DNA of 64,000 nucleotides from JBFLXB01 sp964570625 (GTDB lineage: Bacteria > Nitrospirota > Nitrospiria > 2-01-FULL-66-17). The notes under the pieces are model-generated. The model had not been told where the DNA came from and ran no database searches. It worked only from the letters and a program-made list of their open reading frames with translations. Shown one piece after another: positions 17,327 to 26,970 of this stretch (positions are counted from its first letter, which is position 1; each line of letters begins with the position of its first letter). A program made the position numbers and the translations under genes. The stretch is taken from NCBI GenBank assembly GCA_964570625.1, contig CAZMYW010000012.1:1-64000 (forward strand), written 5' to 3'.

Positions 17327-19654
17327 TTAGCGCACCGACGCGCCCAGTCCATCCCCAGGGTTGACGCCGGTCAACAGCCAGTCTGTGGTGTTCGACGGGG
17401 TTCGGGTGGTGGTGTGTGGTCCGGAAATAACGTAGGCACGGCCTGCGTCGAAGCACCGGCTCCCCTGGAGGGGGTCGAAACACACATCGTGGTGCCATGC
17501 GCCGATTACGGTGTCGTCAAATCCGTCGCCATCAACATCGCCGGCGCCCCCAACCGCAATACCCAATTGATCTCCGGTCTCAGGGTCCGGCTCTCCGATG
17601 ATCGTGGCCGTCAGCATCACTGCACGGCTCGTATTGCCGGTAAAGTACACGGCAGATCCGTTGTCGGTGGGTCCCGCCAGATACGCTCCGACCACGAAGT
17701 CGGCAAAACCATCGGCATTGATATCGCCGGCCGAGGCCACGGCAGAGCCGAAGCTATCTCCGGCTGCAGCACCGCTGATGTCCCTGAGCACGCTCGACAC
17801 CCCGCTGCCGCTACCGAAATACCACGAGACGACCCCCGAATCCGTCCCCACTCCGTCACGAAGCAGCGCGCCCACCAGCAGGTCCGCAAAGCCGTCGCTG
17901 TCGGTATCCCCGGCCCCCCCGACAGTCGCGCCGAATTCATCGCCCGCCAAGGTCCCGGTCAACACCACGTCCGCGAGCTCGGCGCCGACGCCTGCCAGCC
18001 ACGGTCCCCCGAAGAAGACATAGGCGCGCCCCGCGTCTTGTCCCGCCGCAGGGTCAACGCCGAAGTCGTAGCCGCGCGCGCCCACCACGATATCGTCGTT
18101 GCCATCGCCGTTGACGTCTCCGGGGCCAGCGACTCGCAAGCCGAACTCATCACCTCCACGACACGCACTGGCTGAGTCCCCGGGGACAAGGGTCGTTTCT
18201 CCGGTGAGGACGACGTCGGGAATCGTGTCCATTCCCCCGCGGAGTCCGCCGAAAAACACATACACCCGTCCCACGGTTGGCAGTGTAGCGGTTCCCCCGC
18301 TGCACGCGGCCGTGACGGATGCTCGGTGGGCACCGACCGCGACGTCGGGAAACCCATCTCCGTTCACGTCCCCGACCCCAGCCACCGCCACGCCGAAGAA
18401 ACCATCCTCGACCTCACCGCGAAACACGAGGGCTGGTGTCGTAGCAGGTACTTGACCGCCCCAGTACAAGTATGCGGCTCCCGTGTTGTCATTTTCCTCT
18501 CGATCAGAGGTGTAGGCCCCCACCAGCAGATCCACGTATCCGTCGCGGTCGATGTCTCCAGCTTTTGCCACCGCGCTCCCGAATCCCTCGGAACGACCTT
18601 GCCCCGTCATCACCACATCAAATAAGACCTCAGGATCCGCCCCCCCCTTATATAGATAGGCCGCTCCGGCCTCCAAATCCGCTCGATCGTCGCCCGGCAC
18701 GCCCACAAAGACGTCGGCATAGCCGTCGCCCGTCGCGTCGCCCGTGGTTGATCCAACCACAACCCTTCGCGCGAGCCCGTATGAGGTTCCGCATGAGTCC
18801 GACGCCCCCACCCTCCAATAGTAAACGCCGTTGGCTGGAGCCGCGGTGGTCGGGACAAACTGGGTGGAAATCAACACCGGCGCCGAGAGAATCACCGCCG
18901 TACCGAACGCGGGGGTCGTGGACAGTTCGAACACGTAACTCCCCGACGGCGGAGCTTGTGTCCAAGAAAACGCACGACCCCACTGAACCGCGTTGCCGTC
19001 GAGTGGGAATACCGAACGCGGCGATGCACCACAAGCGCTCGAGAGGGTTACGTTAACCGAAACAGGATCACTTTCATTGCCTGCGGCGTCAACGGACGTT
19101 ACCGTGACTGTGTTGAGCCCTTGCGCGAGAGTGGCGTCATACGTCCAGTCGGTTGCAGTTGACGCGGTGGAAATTCGCCGCCCGTTGAGCCGAACGAAAC
19201 TGCGTGCTTCTTTGGTCCCGGTAATGGTCACTGGGTTGGTGGGGGAGGTGGCAGAAACGGAGACTGTGGGTGGGTCGGGCCGACTGGTGTCCCGCTGAAC
19301 CGTGACACTTAATGATTCGCTCAGGTTACCTAGGTCGTCCATCGCTTGAAAAACGAAGGTATTCGGCCCTTCGGCAACAAGATCCACCCCGATCGTCCAC
19401 AGCGTGCGGTCGTTGACTGGCACGCGCTGAAAACCGTCAATAATGATCGCCGTGCCGGCTGATTTTGACCCACCCAGCGTTATTCGGTCTTGATGAGTAA
19501 CCGTGGGAAGAGCACCGATGACAGGCGCAGGAGGACCACCTGTTCGGCCCAATGGCTGACAGCCAATCAGCACAGTCAGGCAGGCGCAAACCACCGTGCT
19601 GGCTTCTAGACCGAAACCTCGTCCCACGACACTAGAGAGCTTTTCGCAGTGCAT
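17327..19654 (-). CDS. FG-GAP repeat (integrin alpha-like) lipoprotein
   Basis: A 775-residue exported protein. The signal peptide ends in LIGC (Cys at about 32), so it is probably lipid-anchored. Two Ig-like/bacterial adhesion domains (about 45-210) and a fibronectin-like segment (about 215-295) precede a beta-propeller of FG-GAP repeats (about 305-775). These carry many Asp-rich calcium-binding loops of the type GDVNGDGFPDVAVG, about seven blades. Such proteins bind ligands or neighbouring cells. The N-terminal basic residues are few, making the signal peptide somewhat atypical. Confidence 0.88.
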   Translation of the reverse strand: MHCEKLSSVVGRGFGLEASTVVCACLTVLIGCQPLGRTGGPPAPVIGALPTVTHQDRITLGGSKSAGTAIIIDGFQRVPVNDRTLWTIGVDLVAEGPNTFVFQAMDDLGNLSESLSVTVQRDTSRPDPPTVSVSATSPTNPVTITGTKEARSFVRLNGRRISTASTATDWTYDATLAQGLNTVTVTSVDAAGNESDPVSVNVTLSSACGASPRSVFPLDGNAVQWGRAFSWTQAPPSGSYVFELSTTPAFGTAVILSAPVLISTQFVPTTAAPANGVYYWRVGASDSCGTSYGLARRVVVGSTTGDATGDGYADVFVGVPGDDRADLEAGAAYLYKGGADPEVLFDVVMTGQGRSEGFGSAVAKAGDIDRDGYVDLLVGAYTSDREENDNTGAAYLYWGGQVPATTPALVFRGEVEDGFFGVAVAGVGDVNGDGFPDVAVGAHRASVTAACSGGTATLPTVGRVYVFFGGLRGGMDTIPDVVLTGETTLVPGDSASACRGGDEFGLRVAGPGDVNGDGNDDIVVGARGYDFGVDPAAGQDAGRAYVFFGGPWLAGVGAELADVVLTGTLAGDEFGATVGGAGDTDSDGFADLLVGALLRDGVGTDSGVVSWYFGSGSGVSSVLRDISGAAAGDSFGSAVASAGDINADGFADFVVGAYLAGPTDNGSAVYFTGNTSRAVMLTATIIGEPDPETGDQLGIAVGGAGDVDGDGFDDTVIGAWHHDVCFDPLQGSRCFDAGRAYVISGPHTTTRTPSNTTDWLLTGVNPGDGLGASVR

Positions 19655-19742
19655 CCTATTCCCCCAAAATACGGTGTATCTAGCATAAACTGATCAGACA
19701 AACGAAACTATAGATTTTGTCTGCACTCACACAAATTTTTTC

Positions 19743-19771
19743 TTGACAGCAAACATTGTTACTGCTATGTT
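19743..19771 (+). promoter_or_regulatory. Strong sigma70-like promoter of the HARE-HTH gene
   Basis: TTGACA, a 17-nt spacer and TATGTT lie in an AT-rich stretch. Transcription would begin near 19778, which excludes the upstream in-frame TTG at 19756 as the start codon. Confidence 0.65.
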
Positions 19772-19830
19772 TCTGTCACATGCTTCTTGAGCATGCTACT
19801 AGAATAAGCTATGACACGGGCGTTGAGCGT

Positions 19831-20361
19831 ATGGAAGAACTGCACGACATTCTCGCTGGCCTGGACCAGCGAATAAAGGCCTATAAAACCAGACTACAAG
19901 AGCTTCAGAAGAAGCGTGACAAACAAGAAGAAGAAATCAAAACTATCAAGAAGTACCTGGAGCTGGCAGAAACGCTATACCGGGTCGAGCAGGAAAAGTC
20001 TCGGGTTGCAGCCAAAGGAACACCCTCTCCAGGAGACGCTGACCGCGACCGGGCTCGGGGAGTGGTGGATGTTCCCGATCAATCCCAAGAAATCCTGCTT
20101 GGCAGAACCAAGTACTTCGGGATGAGCGTTTCTCAAGCCGCAGCCGTTCTGCTCAAGGAAGCAGGGACCCCGATGCACGCCAGAGAGGTCTACCGAAAAT
20201 TGGCAGAGGGCGGGATGCGGATTCGGGCCAAGACACCAATTACGTCGATAGCCATTTCGTTGCGGCGGGACAGACGTTTCCGCAAAGTCGCGCCGAATAC
20301 CTTCGAATTCGTGGCAGATGCAGGAGTCGCCCCGACAGAGGGCGGTGACGAAAGGGGGTGA
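19831..20361 (+). CDS. Coiled-coil HARE-HTH domain protein
   Basis: A 176-residue protein starting at ATG 19831, chosen because transcription should begin near 19778. Residues 1-60 are charged, heptad-rich coiled coil. Residues 105-165 form a winged helix of the HARE-HTH type (SVSQAAAVLLKEAGTPMHAREVYRKL, here split for length: SVSQAAAVLLKEAG then TPMHAREVYRKL), closing with VAPNTFEFV. Such domains occur in RNA polymerase delta subunit and in DNA-modification proteins. The reading ends in TGA but stays open in frame for another 16 codons that are Lys-rich. Confidence 0.75.
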   Translation: MEELHDILAGLDQRIKAYKTRLQELQKKRDKQEEEIKTIKKYLELAETLYRVEQEKSRVAAKGTPSPGDADRDRARGVVDVPDQSQEILLGRTKYFGMSVSQAAAVLLKEAGTPMHAREVYRKLAEGGMRIRAKTPITSIAISLRRDRRFRKVAPNTFEFVADAGVAPTEGGDERG

Positions 20362-20412
20362 TTTGACTTGGCGGCAAAGAAACCAGCGAAGAAAAAGGCG
20401 AAGAAGAAGTAG
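20362..20412 (+). other. In-frame Lys/Ala-rich tail after the HARE-HTH stop codon
   Basis: After the TGA at 20359-20361, sixteen sense codons in the same frame encode FDLAAKKPAKKKAKKK before a TAG. Lys/Ala/Pro tails of this kind are usual at the C-termini of bacterial DNA-binding proteins. It may be a lost tail after a nonsense mutation, a readthrough product, or chance. No separate ribosome-binding site for the TTG inside it stands out. Confidence 0.4.
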
Positions 20413-20434
20413 TAACTAGTTGTGCCAAAGCGAT

Positions 20435-20462
20435 CGGGGGCTCCTCGCAGGAGGAGCCCCCG
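20435..20462 (+). terminator. GC-rich hairpin between convergent genes
   Basis: An inverted repeat GGGGGCTCCT...AGGAGCCCCC with a short loop lies between the HARE-HTH gene and lpxC, which converge here. Neither side is followed by a good T run, so it may be a weak bidirectional terminator or an mRNA 3'-end protector. Confidence 0.45.
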
Positions 20463-20526
20463 GGCTATGATCGCGCTGGCAGTTAGACCGTAAGAGACGT
20501 TCCCCTCATCTCCCCTATTTTTGGTT

Positions 20527-21420
20527 TTACACCTGTGCTGGCTCGAATTCCTCGACAGCAGGTTGGATGGTCTGTGAAACGGTCCAGTATTCAGGATGAG
20601 CCAAGAGATGCGCGACGAATTTAGCGTGTAGGCGATGTCCAGCTTTGTAGGCAGTGATCCGCCCGCGTAGCCGCCCTCCAAAGAGCGCCAGATCACCCAG
20701 TAAGTCCAGTGTCTTGTGCCGGACGAATTCGTCGGGCCAACGCAGGCCCTCGCTGTTGACCACGCCGCTCGCCCCCACCACCACCGCATTGTCGAGACTG
20801 CCTCCCTGGATGTACCCCGAGGCCTTTAACTGCTCCACGTCCTGCAAAAATCCAAACGTCCTGGCTCCGGCCAACGTGGCGGCGAACACCTCGGCACCGT
20901 CGTTCCTATAGTCGAATACTTGCCGGCCGATTGCGGGGTGATCGTATTCCACGGTATTGTGGATCTCCAGGATGTCCGCCGGAACGGCCGACATCCATCC
21001 GTCCCCGTCCCGGATCTCAAAGGGGCGAGTGATCGCACAGACCGATCGCGTCGCGGGCTGCTGAATCACGCCAGCCTCCACAATCGCGGCAACAAACGGC
21101 TGCGCACTGCCATCCATGATCGGAATTTCCGACGCGGTCAATTCAATGACGAGATTGTCGATACCCATCCCACTTACCGCAGCCAGCAGGTGCTCAACTG
21201 TATGCACGACCAAATCCCCTTGCCCGAGACTCGTGGCAAGTCGGGTCTGGGACACTTGATCAATACGCGCGTCAAGCCGAAAGGCTCCAGCCGGCGTGTG
21301 TTTCACGAAAGTGATCCCACTGTTTGGCGGGGATGGGCGCAGCCAAATGGACGCCGACTGGCCAGAATGTAACCCGATGCCTTCGCAGAACACCGGACGT
21401 CGAATCGTTTGCTGTCGCAT
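20527..21420 (-). CDS. lpxC: UDP-3-O-acyl-N-acetylglucosamine deacetylase LpxC
   Basis: A 297-residue zinc enzyme for the committed step of lipid A synthesis. The start MRQQTIRRPV has AGGGAG just upstream and is preferred to a GTG/ATG further out. Zinc and catalytic motifs are all present: HTVEHLLAA (about residue 72), DLLGDL with its Asp (about 235) and the AGHRLH His (about 258). Length is normal. Its presence is direct evidence for a lipid A outer membrane. Confidence 0.97.
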   Translation of the reverse strand: MRQQTIRRPVFCEGIGLHSGQSASIWLRPSPPNSGITFVKHTPAGAFRLDARIDQVSQTRLATSLGQGDLVVHTVEHLLAAVSGMGIDNLVIELTASEIPIMDGSAQPFVAAIVEAGVIQQPATRSVCAITRPFEIRDGDGWMSAVPADILEIHNTVEYDHPAIGRQVFDYRNDGAEVFAATLAGARTFGFLQDVEQLKASGYIQGGSLDNAVVVGASGVVNSEGLRWPDEFVRHKTLDLLGDLALFGGRLRGRITAYKAGHRLHAKFVAHLLAHPEYWTVSQTIQPAVEEFEPAQV

Positions 21421-21659
21421 CTCGTTGACTCCCTTCACAACCAATCCTCTTCTTCGAGGGCCTCAAGGAGCAAACACCGTGCCTGATGCGGCAGTGGATT
21501 ATTTGCTTCGGCAGACGTTAGGAGGAGGCAAAAACGCCACACTTGTGGTTTCCATACAACGACCCGGAAAGAGTTTCCCGCCCGCAGGGTCACCTCTCGC
21601 TCCGATTCCGTAACCACTTTGACACCCGACGGCCCTCATGGCAGAATGGCCGCGTCCCG

Positions 21660-22754
21660 ATGATCATCTCTCCACAGACCGCATCGTCATCCACACGTCG
21701 CGATCCCGCGATTGAAGACCTTAATAGTCTGATTTTTAGCGCCGGGTTTCCAGGTCCGGTGGTAGCGTGCGAACGCCTCAAGGGAGACGCCTCAAACCGC
21801 ACGTACTTCCGCCTTCGATTCAAGTCCGGCAGCCAGCCGCCAACGGCTGTGCTCATGCAACTGGCCGAGCCCGAGGCATTCAAACGGTCGGAAGAGGCCA
21901 TGTCCGGAGGTGCTGCCTCAACCGACGAATTGCCGTTCCTCAACGTCCAGCGCTATCTCATCGGACGTGGCGTAGCAGTCCCGGTTATCCATGCGTACGA
22001 CAGTGCAGCCGGTCGACTGATCCTCGAAGATTTGGGAGATTGTACCCTGTTCGACGCAGTGGCCGGCGCCGCTCTGGAGCGCATCGCCTCCCTATACCGG
22101 CAAGCCATTGACGAACTCGTGACGCTACAAACACCCGACTCGAGCCCTCATCCACGACAATGTCTGGCGTTTACGAGGAAGTTTGATCACGCGTTATTGT
22201 TATGGGAACTCGACCATTTTCTGGAGTACGGGATCGAGGCCCGCAACGGAACCGCAGTTCCCGCCGGCCCGCGCGAGGTGATCCGACGAGCGTTCTCGCG
22301 GGTGGCCGAGGAACTTGCAGCCGCGCCGACGGTGTTCGTCCATCGCGACTATCACAGTCGCAATCTCATGTTAACCGGTAACCGCCTGCGGGTCATCGAC
22401 TTTCAGGACGCCCTCACCGGACCGCAGACCTACGATCTGGCATCTCTGCTTCGCGATTCCTACGTGACGCTCGACCAAGGCCTCATCGACCGTCTCATCG
22501 CCTATTACGTGGCGTCGGCACCCGGCCCCAAACCTGAACTCGCCGCGTTCCAGCGACTGTTCGACATCACCGGATTCCAGCGCAACCTCAAGGCCGCCGG
22601 GCGCTTCATCTATATCGAAAAGGTGAAGGGACGCCCGACGCACTTGCCGTACGTCACGCCCACGCTTCGGTCGGCTCGCCGTGTCCTCACGACGTACCCG
22701 GACTTTGACCAACTTCGCGACCTGCTCGCTCCGTACGTTCCAGAGTTCACGTGA
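21660..22754 (+). CDS. amgK: AmgK-type sugar kinase (MurNAc/GlcNAc anomeric kinase) candidate
   Basis: A 364-residue aminoglycoside-phosphotransferase-fold kinase. The N-terminal lobe has LKGDASNRTYFRL; the catalytic loop is VHRDYHSRN (about residue 230), with VIDFQDAL as the magnesium-binding Asp segment. Both match AmgK, which makes MurNAc-1-phosphate during cell-wall recycling. It overlaps the following MurU-like gene by 4 nt, the pairing expected for this route. The upstream open frame has no better start than ATG 21660. Confidence 0.85.
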   Translation: MIISPQTASSSTRRDPAIEDLNSLIFSAGFPGPVVACERLKGDASNRTYFRLRFKSGSQPPTAVLMQLAEPEAFKRSEEAMSGGAASTDELPFLNVQRYLIGRGVAVPVIHAYDSAAGRLILEDLGDCTLFDAVAGAALERIASLYRQAIDELVTLQTPDSSPHPRQCLAFTRKFDHALLLWELDHFLEYGIEARNGTAVPAGPREVIRRAFSRVAEELAAAPTVFVHRDYHSRNLMLTGNRLRVIDFQDALTGPQTYDLASLLRDSYVTLDQGLIDRLIAYYVASAPGPKPELAAFQRLFDITGFQRNLKAAGRFIYIEKVKGRPTHLPYVTPTLRSARRVLTTYPDFDQLRDLLAPYVPEFT

Positions 22755-23494
22755 AAGCCATGATCCTGGCGGCCGGGCTGGGGACGCGCCTTCGTCCCCT
22801 GACCGATCGCCTCCCCAAACCGCTTTTGCCCATTGCGGGGCGGCCCATGATCGAATATACCCTCGCGTGGATCGCGTCCGCAGGTATCCGACACGTGATG
22901 ATCAATGTGCACCACAAGGGAGATCTGATCCGTGATGCGCTGGGCGACGGCGAACGGTTCGGCCTGAAAATTTCGTATTCCGAAGAGCCCGTGATTCTCG
23001 GAACCGGGGGCGGCCTGAAGCAGGTGGAACCGTTCTTTGCAGACGGACCCTTCCTGGTGATCAACGCGGACATCTTGACCGCGGTCGATCCCAACGCAAT
23101 CATCCGGTTCCACTTTGCGAGACGTCCGCTGGCTACGCTCGCCGTCCGTCGTGACCCGGAGGTCGCCGCGTATGGTGCGCTCGGAGTCGACCACGAGAGC
23201 CGAATCCGTCGGTTCCTCGGTCGAGGGCAAAGGTCCTCCGCACCCCTGGAAGACGTGATGTTCACAGGAATCCATGTGCTCGACCCCCGAATCTTCGACG
23301 ATCTCCCCACCGCCGGCACGTTCTCACCAATCACCGACGCGTACACCGCCATCGTCGAGCGCGGCGACCCGCTCATGGGATACTTGACCGATGCGCCGTG
23401 GATTGACATCGGCACTCCAGATCGGTATCGCCAAGCCGAACAGTGGGTTACCGATGGCCTGATTCAGCCCCCGGCTGCACAGCCGTCGCGTTGA
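22751..23494 (+). CDS. murU: MurU-type nucleotidyltransferase (N-acetylmuramate-1-P uridylyltransferase) candidate
   Basis: A 247-residue sugar-phosphate nucleotidyltransferase. The N-terminal loop AAGLGTRLRPLTDRLPKP (about 7-24) holds the nucleotide-binding and catalytic residues, and LVINADIL supplies the metal-binding Asp. The GTG start overlaps the kinase stop (GTGA). Families of mannose-1-phosphate guanylyltransferases look similar; the adjacent AmgK-like kinase favours MurU, which makes UDP-MurNAc and bypasses de novo synthesis. Confidence 0.82.
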   Translation: MKAMILAAGLGTRLRPLTDRLPKPLLPIAGRPMIEYTLAWIASAGIRHVMINVHHKGDLIRDALGDGERFGLKISYSEEPVILGTGGGLKQVEPFFADGPFLVINADILTAVDPNAIIRFHFARRPLATLAVRRDPEVAAYGALGVDHESRIRRFLGRGQRSSAPLEDVMFTGIHVLDPRIFDDLPTAGTFSPITDAYTAIVERGDPLMGYLTDAPWIDIGTPDRYRQAEQWVTDGLIQPPAAQPSR

Positions 23495-23525
23495 CACGCC
23501 TTCCGGGCCCTTGCTAGGATCGGGC

Positions 23526-26432
23526 ATGGCTGACGCCTCCAAGGCATACCGCGACACGCTGAATCTCCCGACCACGACCTTCCCGATGAAAGCAGACCTC
23601 GCGCGCCAGGAGCTCACGCTCGCCGCACGATGGGAAGCCGAGCGTCTGTACGAAACCTTGCGCACACGACGCCGCGGAGCGCCCAAGTTCGTGCTCCACG
23701 ACGGCCCGCCGTACGCCAACGGCCACATCCATATGGGCCACGCGCTGAACAAGATTCTCAAGGACATCATTGTTCGATACCAGACCATGGAAGGACACGA
23801 CGCACCCTACATTCCCGGGTGGGATTGTCACGGTTTGCCAATTGAGCATCAGGTGCTTAAGGATCTCGGATCCAAGAAGACCGGCATGAGCGTCCTGGAC
23901 ATCCGCCAGCGCTGCCGGGAGTACGCCGCCCGGTTCGTCGATATCCAACGCGATGAGTTCAAACGGCTGGGTGTCTTGGGAGATTGGCAGAATCCGTACC
24001 TCACGATGACGCCGGCCTACGAAGCCACGATCGTCCGAGAGTTTGGGAAGATCGCCGAGACCGGCGCCGTCTATAAGGGCAAGAAACCTGTCTTATGGTG
24101 CCCGCAGGATGAGACCGCGCTCGCGGAGGCCGAGGTCGAATACGCGGATCACACCTCGCCCTCGATCTATGTAAAGTTTCCGATCTCAACCTTCGGAGAT
24201 CAAGTCGCCACACCAAACAAATTACTCCCGTCCTTAGGAATTCGGGAAGCCACCGACGCACGGTCTGTGTCTTTTGTTATCTGGACGACCACTCCCTGGA
24301 CCCTGCCCGCCAATCAGGGTGTATGCCTGCATCCAGACTATGACTACGATTTTCTTTTGAACGGCGACGAGATCTTCGTCGTGGCCAGCCGTCTGGTTGA
24401 CCGCGTTGCCAAAGAACTAGGATGGACTTCCTACACGCGGCTCGCTACCAAGAAAGGCCGCGAACAGTTTGAAGGGCTACAGTGCCTCCGCCCATTTGGG
24501 GGGAAGAAGTCTCAGGTCGTGCTAGGGGAGTTCGTCACCCTTGATCAAGGCACTGGTATCGTCCACATTGCACCAGGCCATGGCCAAGAGGACTACCAAC
24601 TCGCCGAACGGTACAATGCCGACCCCGAGAATATCCAAGTTCTGTCTGACAAGCTTGAGGTGTTCTCGCCCCTCGACTCTAGAGCACGGTTTACGGCGGA
24701 GGTCGGGGAGGCAACGTTTGTCGGAAAGTTCGTACTTGACGCAAACCCCTTCATCATCGAATCCTTGACGGCAACCGGGATTCTCCTTGGGAGTTCCACG
24801 ATTAGTCACTCGTATCCGCATTGCTGGCGGTGCAAAAAACCCGTGATCTTCCGCGCGACCGAACAGTGGTTCATTGCGATGGATCAGGCCGTCAACAATG
24901 GAAAGACCCTTCGACAACTGGCGTTGGAAGAAATCGACCGGGTCGCGTGGATCCCGAAGTGGGGACGGGAGCGGATCGTCGGCATGATGGCCAACCGCCC
25001 AGACTGGTGTATTTCCCGCCAACGAGCGTGGGGCGTTCCCATCGTGGCCTTTACGTGTCTACAGTGTCGAACTCCGCTGTACAGCCGAGCCGTCGCGGAT
25101 CATGTCGCGTCTCTGATGGAACACGAGGGCGGCAGCGACGTGTGGTATACCAAACCCGCCGTGGACTTGCTCCCGCCGGGAACCACGTGTATGTCCTGCG
25201 GTGGCGGTCGGTTCGACTCCGAGCGAGACATTCTGGACGTCTGGTTCGAGTCCGGGGTCAGCCATGCAGCCGTGCTCAAGCAACGTCCGGAATTGGTCTG
25301 GCCCGCCGATCTCTACCTAGAGGGTTCGGATCAGCACCGCGGCTGGTTCCATAGCACGCTCCTCACATCCCTGCTGACTGATCCTTGTGCGCCCTATCGC
25401 ACCGTCCTGACCCATGGGTTCGTGGTAGACGGCGAGGGCAAGAAGATGTCGAAGTCCGCTGGCAACGTCATCGCGCCCCAGGAAGTCATCAAACAACACG
25501 GGGCCGAATTGCTGCGGTTGTGGGTCGCGGCCGAGGATTACCGCGACGACATCCGGATTTCGCCGGCGATCATGAGCCAGTTAGTGGAGGCGTATCGCAA
25601 GATCCGCAACACCTGCCGGTTTCTCCTGGCCAATCTGGCGGATTTCGATCCCTCGCACGATGCGGTCGCGCTCGATCGCCTCTACGACATCGATCGGTGG
25701 GCGTTGCATCGTCTGGCGCTGCTGATCTCTCGGGTGCGAGCCGCGTATGACGCGTACGAGTTCCACACCGTATTTCACGCGCTCAACAACTTTTGCGCGG
25801 TAGACCTTAGCGCGGTGTACCTCGACATTCTCAAAGATCGCCTCTACACCGAAAGGCCCGCGTCCACGGCCCGTCGGGCGGCTCAGACCACCCTGGAATC
25901 GATTGTCTCCGTGCTGGTGCGTCTCATGGCGCCTATCCTGTCGTTTACCGCCGAGGAGATCTGGGCGCATCTGCCCGCCGCGTCCCGAGCCGTGGACAGC
26001 GTGCACCTCAGTGATTTTCCGCAGCCGTCTCCCGGTTGGGTCCTGGCACCCGAACATGTGGCCCGCTGGGAGCGACTGTTCGACGTCCGCTCGGTCGTCT
26101 CGCGGGCCTTGGAGCGGGCGCGAGCGACCAAGACGATCGGCTCGTCGCTGGAGGCCGGCGTCACGTTCTACGCGGACGGGCCCCTGCACGAGGCCCTGAC
26201 ACGCGACGCGGCGGAACTCCCCGGCCTATTGATCGTCTCCGCCGTGACGATCGAACCTTTTTCACATCGGCCCACCGACGCCGACCTGCTCGCTCCGGAT
26301 CTCGCGGCGACCGTCACTCGGGCACCGGGAGCGAAATGTGCTCGGTGCTGGATCTACCGGACCGATGTAGGAGCCGACCTGGCACATTCAGACGTGTGTA
26401 CGCGGTGTGCGCGGGTGCTCGCCGGCGCATGA
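23526..26432 (+). CDS. ileS: Isoleucyl-tRNA synthetase
   Basis: A 968-residue class I synthetase. The HIGH motif is HMGH in PYANGHIHMGHALNK (about residue 65), and KMSKS appears as GKKMSKSAGN (about 640). A full editing domain with WTTTPWTLPAN is present, and the C-terminus has the zinc ribbon (CARCW and CTRCARVL) of the bacterial type. ATG 23526 is preferred to a TTG five codons earlier. It overlaps lspA by 4 nt. Confidence 0.98.
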   Translation: MADASKAYRDTLNLPTTTFPMKADLARQELTLAARWEAERLYETLRTRRRGAPKFVLHDGPPYANGHIHMGHALNKILKDIIVRYQTMEGHDAPYIPGWDCHGLPIEHQVLKDLGSKKTGMSVLDIRQRCREYAARFVDIQRDEFKRLGVLGDWQNPYLTMTPAYEATIVREFGKIAETGAVYKGKKPVLWCPQDETALAEAEVEYADHTSPSIYVKFPISTFGDQVATPNKLLPSLGIREATDARSVSFVIWTTTPWTLPANQGVCLHPDYDYDFLLNGDEIFVVASRLVDRVAKELGWTSYTRLATKKGREQFEGLQCLRPFGGKKSQVVLGEFVTLDQGTGIVHIAPGHGQEDYQLAERYNADPENIQVLSDKLEVFSPLDSRARFTAEVGEATFVGKFVLDANPFIIESLTATGILLGSSTISHSYPHCWRCKKPVIFRATEQWFIAMDQAVNNGKTLRQLALEEIDRVAWIPKWGRERIVGMMANRPDWCISRQRAWGVPIVAFTCLQCRTPLYSRAVADHVASLMEHEGGSDVWYTKPAVDLLPPGTTCMSCGGGRFDSERDILDVWFESGVSHAAVLKQRPELVWPADLYLEGSDQHRGWFHSTLLTSLLTDPCAPYRTVLTHGFVVDGEGKKMSKSAGNVIAPQEVIKQHGAELLRLWVAAEDYRDDIRISPAIMSQLVEAYRKIRNTCRFLLANLADFDPSHDAVALDRLYDIDRWALHRLALLISRVRAAYDAYEFHTVFHALNNFCAVDLSAVYLDILKDRLYTERPASTARRAAQTTLESIVSVLVRLMAPILSFTAEEIWAHLPAASRAVDSVHLSDFPQPSPGWVLAPEHVARWERLFDVRSVVSRALERARATKTIGSSLEAGVTFYADGPLHEALTRDAAELPGLLIVSAVTIEPFSHRPTDADLLAPDLAATVTRAPGAKCARCWIYRTDVGADLAHSDVCTRCARVLAGA

Positions 26433-26962
26433 ACACCGGAGACACCACCGCCTCCAGGCTGCCATGGCGTCCCGGCATGACCGCGGTGTTTATCAGCGGC
26501 TTGCTCGTGATTGCTGATCAAGTGACCAAGGCCGTGGTACATCGCGCCATGACGCTGCACGAGTCGATCCCCGTCGTGCCGTCGGTCAATCTGACGTACA
26601 CCAGGAATCCCGGTGCGGCTTTTAGTTTGCTGGCGGACGCCGATCCAACCTTCCGCGGCTGGTTCTTTCTCGTCGTTTCGGTCGTGGCCCTGACCCTCAT
26701 CACCGTTTTTCTGCGTCGGGTGGAGCGCGGCGACTGGTGGACTCTAATCGGCCTGTCGTTGATCCTCGGCGGAGCCGTCGGCAATGTGATCGACCGGATC
26801 CGCCACGGCGAAGTGATCGATTTCATCGATCTCTATCTCGGTCGTTACCATTGGCCGGTGTTCAACCTCGCCGATTCCGGGATCACGATCGGGATGGTCA
26901 TGTTGCTCGGTCACGCCCTGTTGCAGCGGCGTCCCGAGGTTCGCCAGGCCGCCGACTCCTGA
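26429..26962 (+). CDS. lspA: Lipoprotein signal peptidase II
   Basis: A 177-residue inner-membrane aspartic protease that removes prolipoprotein signal peptides; several lipoproteins in this window would be its substrates. Four hydrophobic segments are seen. The catalytic Asp pair lies in GGAVGNVIDRI and FNLADSGI, and the TRNPGAAFS motif is present. The ATG overlaps the ileS stop (ATGA), an ileS-lspA order common in bacteria. Confidence 0.96.
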   Translation: MNTGDTTASRLPWRPGMTAVFISGLLVIADQVTKAVVHRAMTLHESIPVVPSVNLTYTRNPGAAFSLLADADPTFRGWFFLVVSVVALTLITVFLRRVERGDWWTLIGLSLILGGAVGNVIDRIRHGEVIDFIDLYLGRYHWPVFNLADSGITIGMVMLLGHALLQRRPEVRQAADS

Positions 26963-26970
26963 GGCGCTCC

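Noticed and set aside
16075..17364. 429-codon plus-strand frame, Arg-rich
   Set aside because: It is an out-of-frame shadow of murJ with the Arg/Pro/Gly content usual for such frames.
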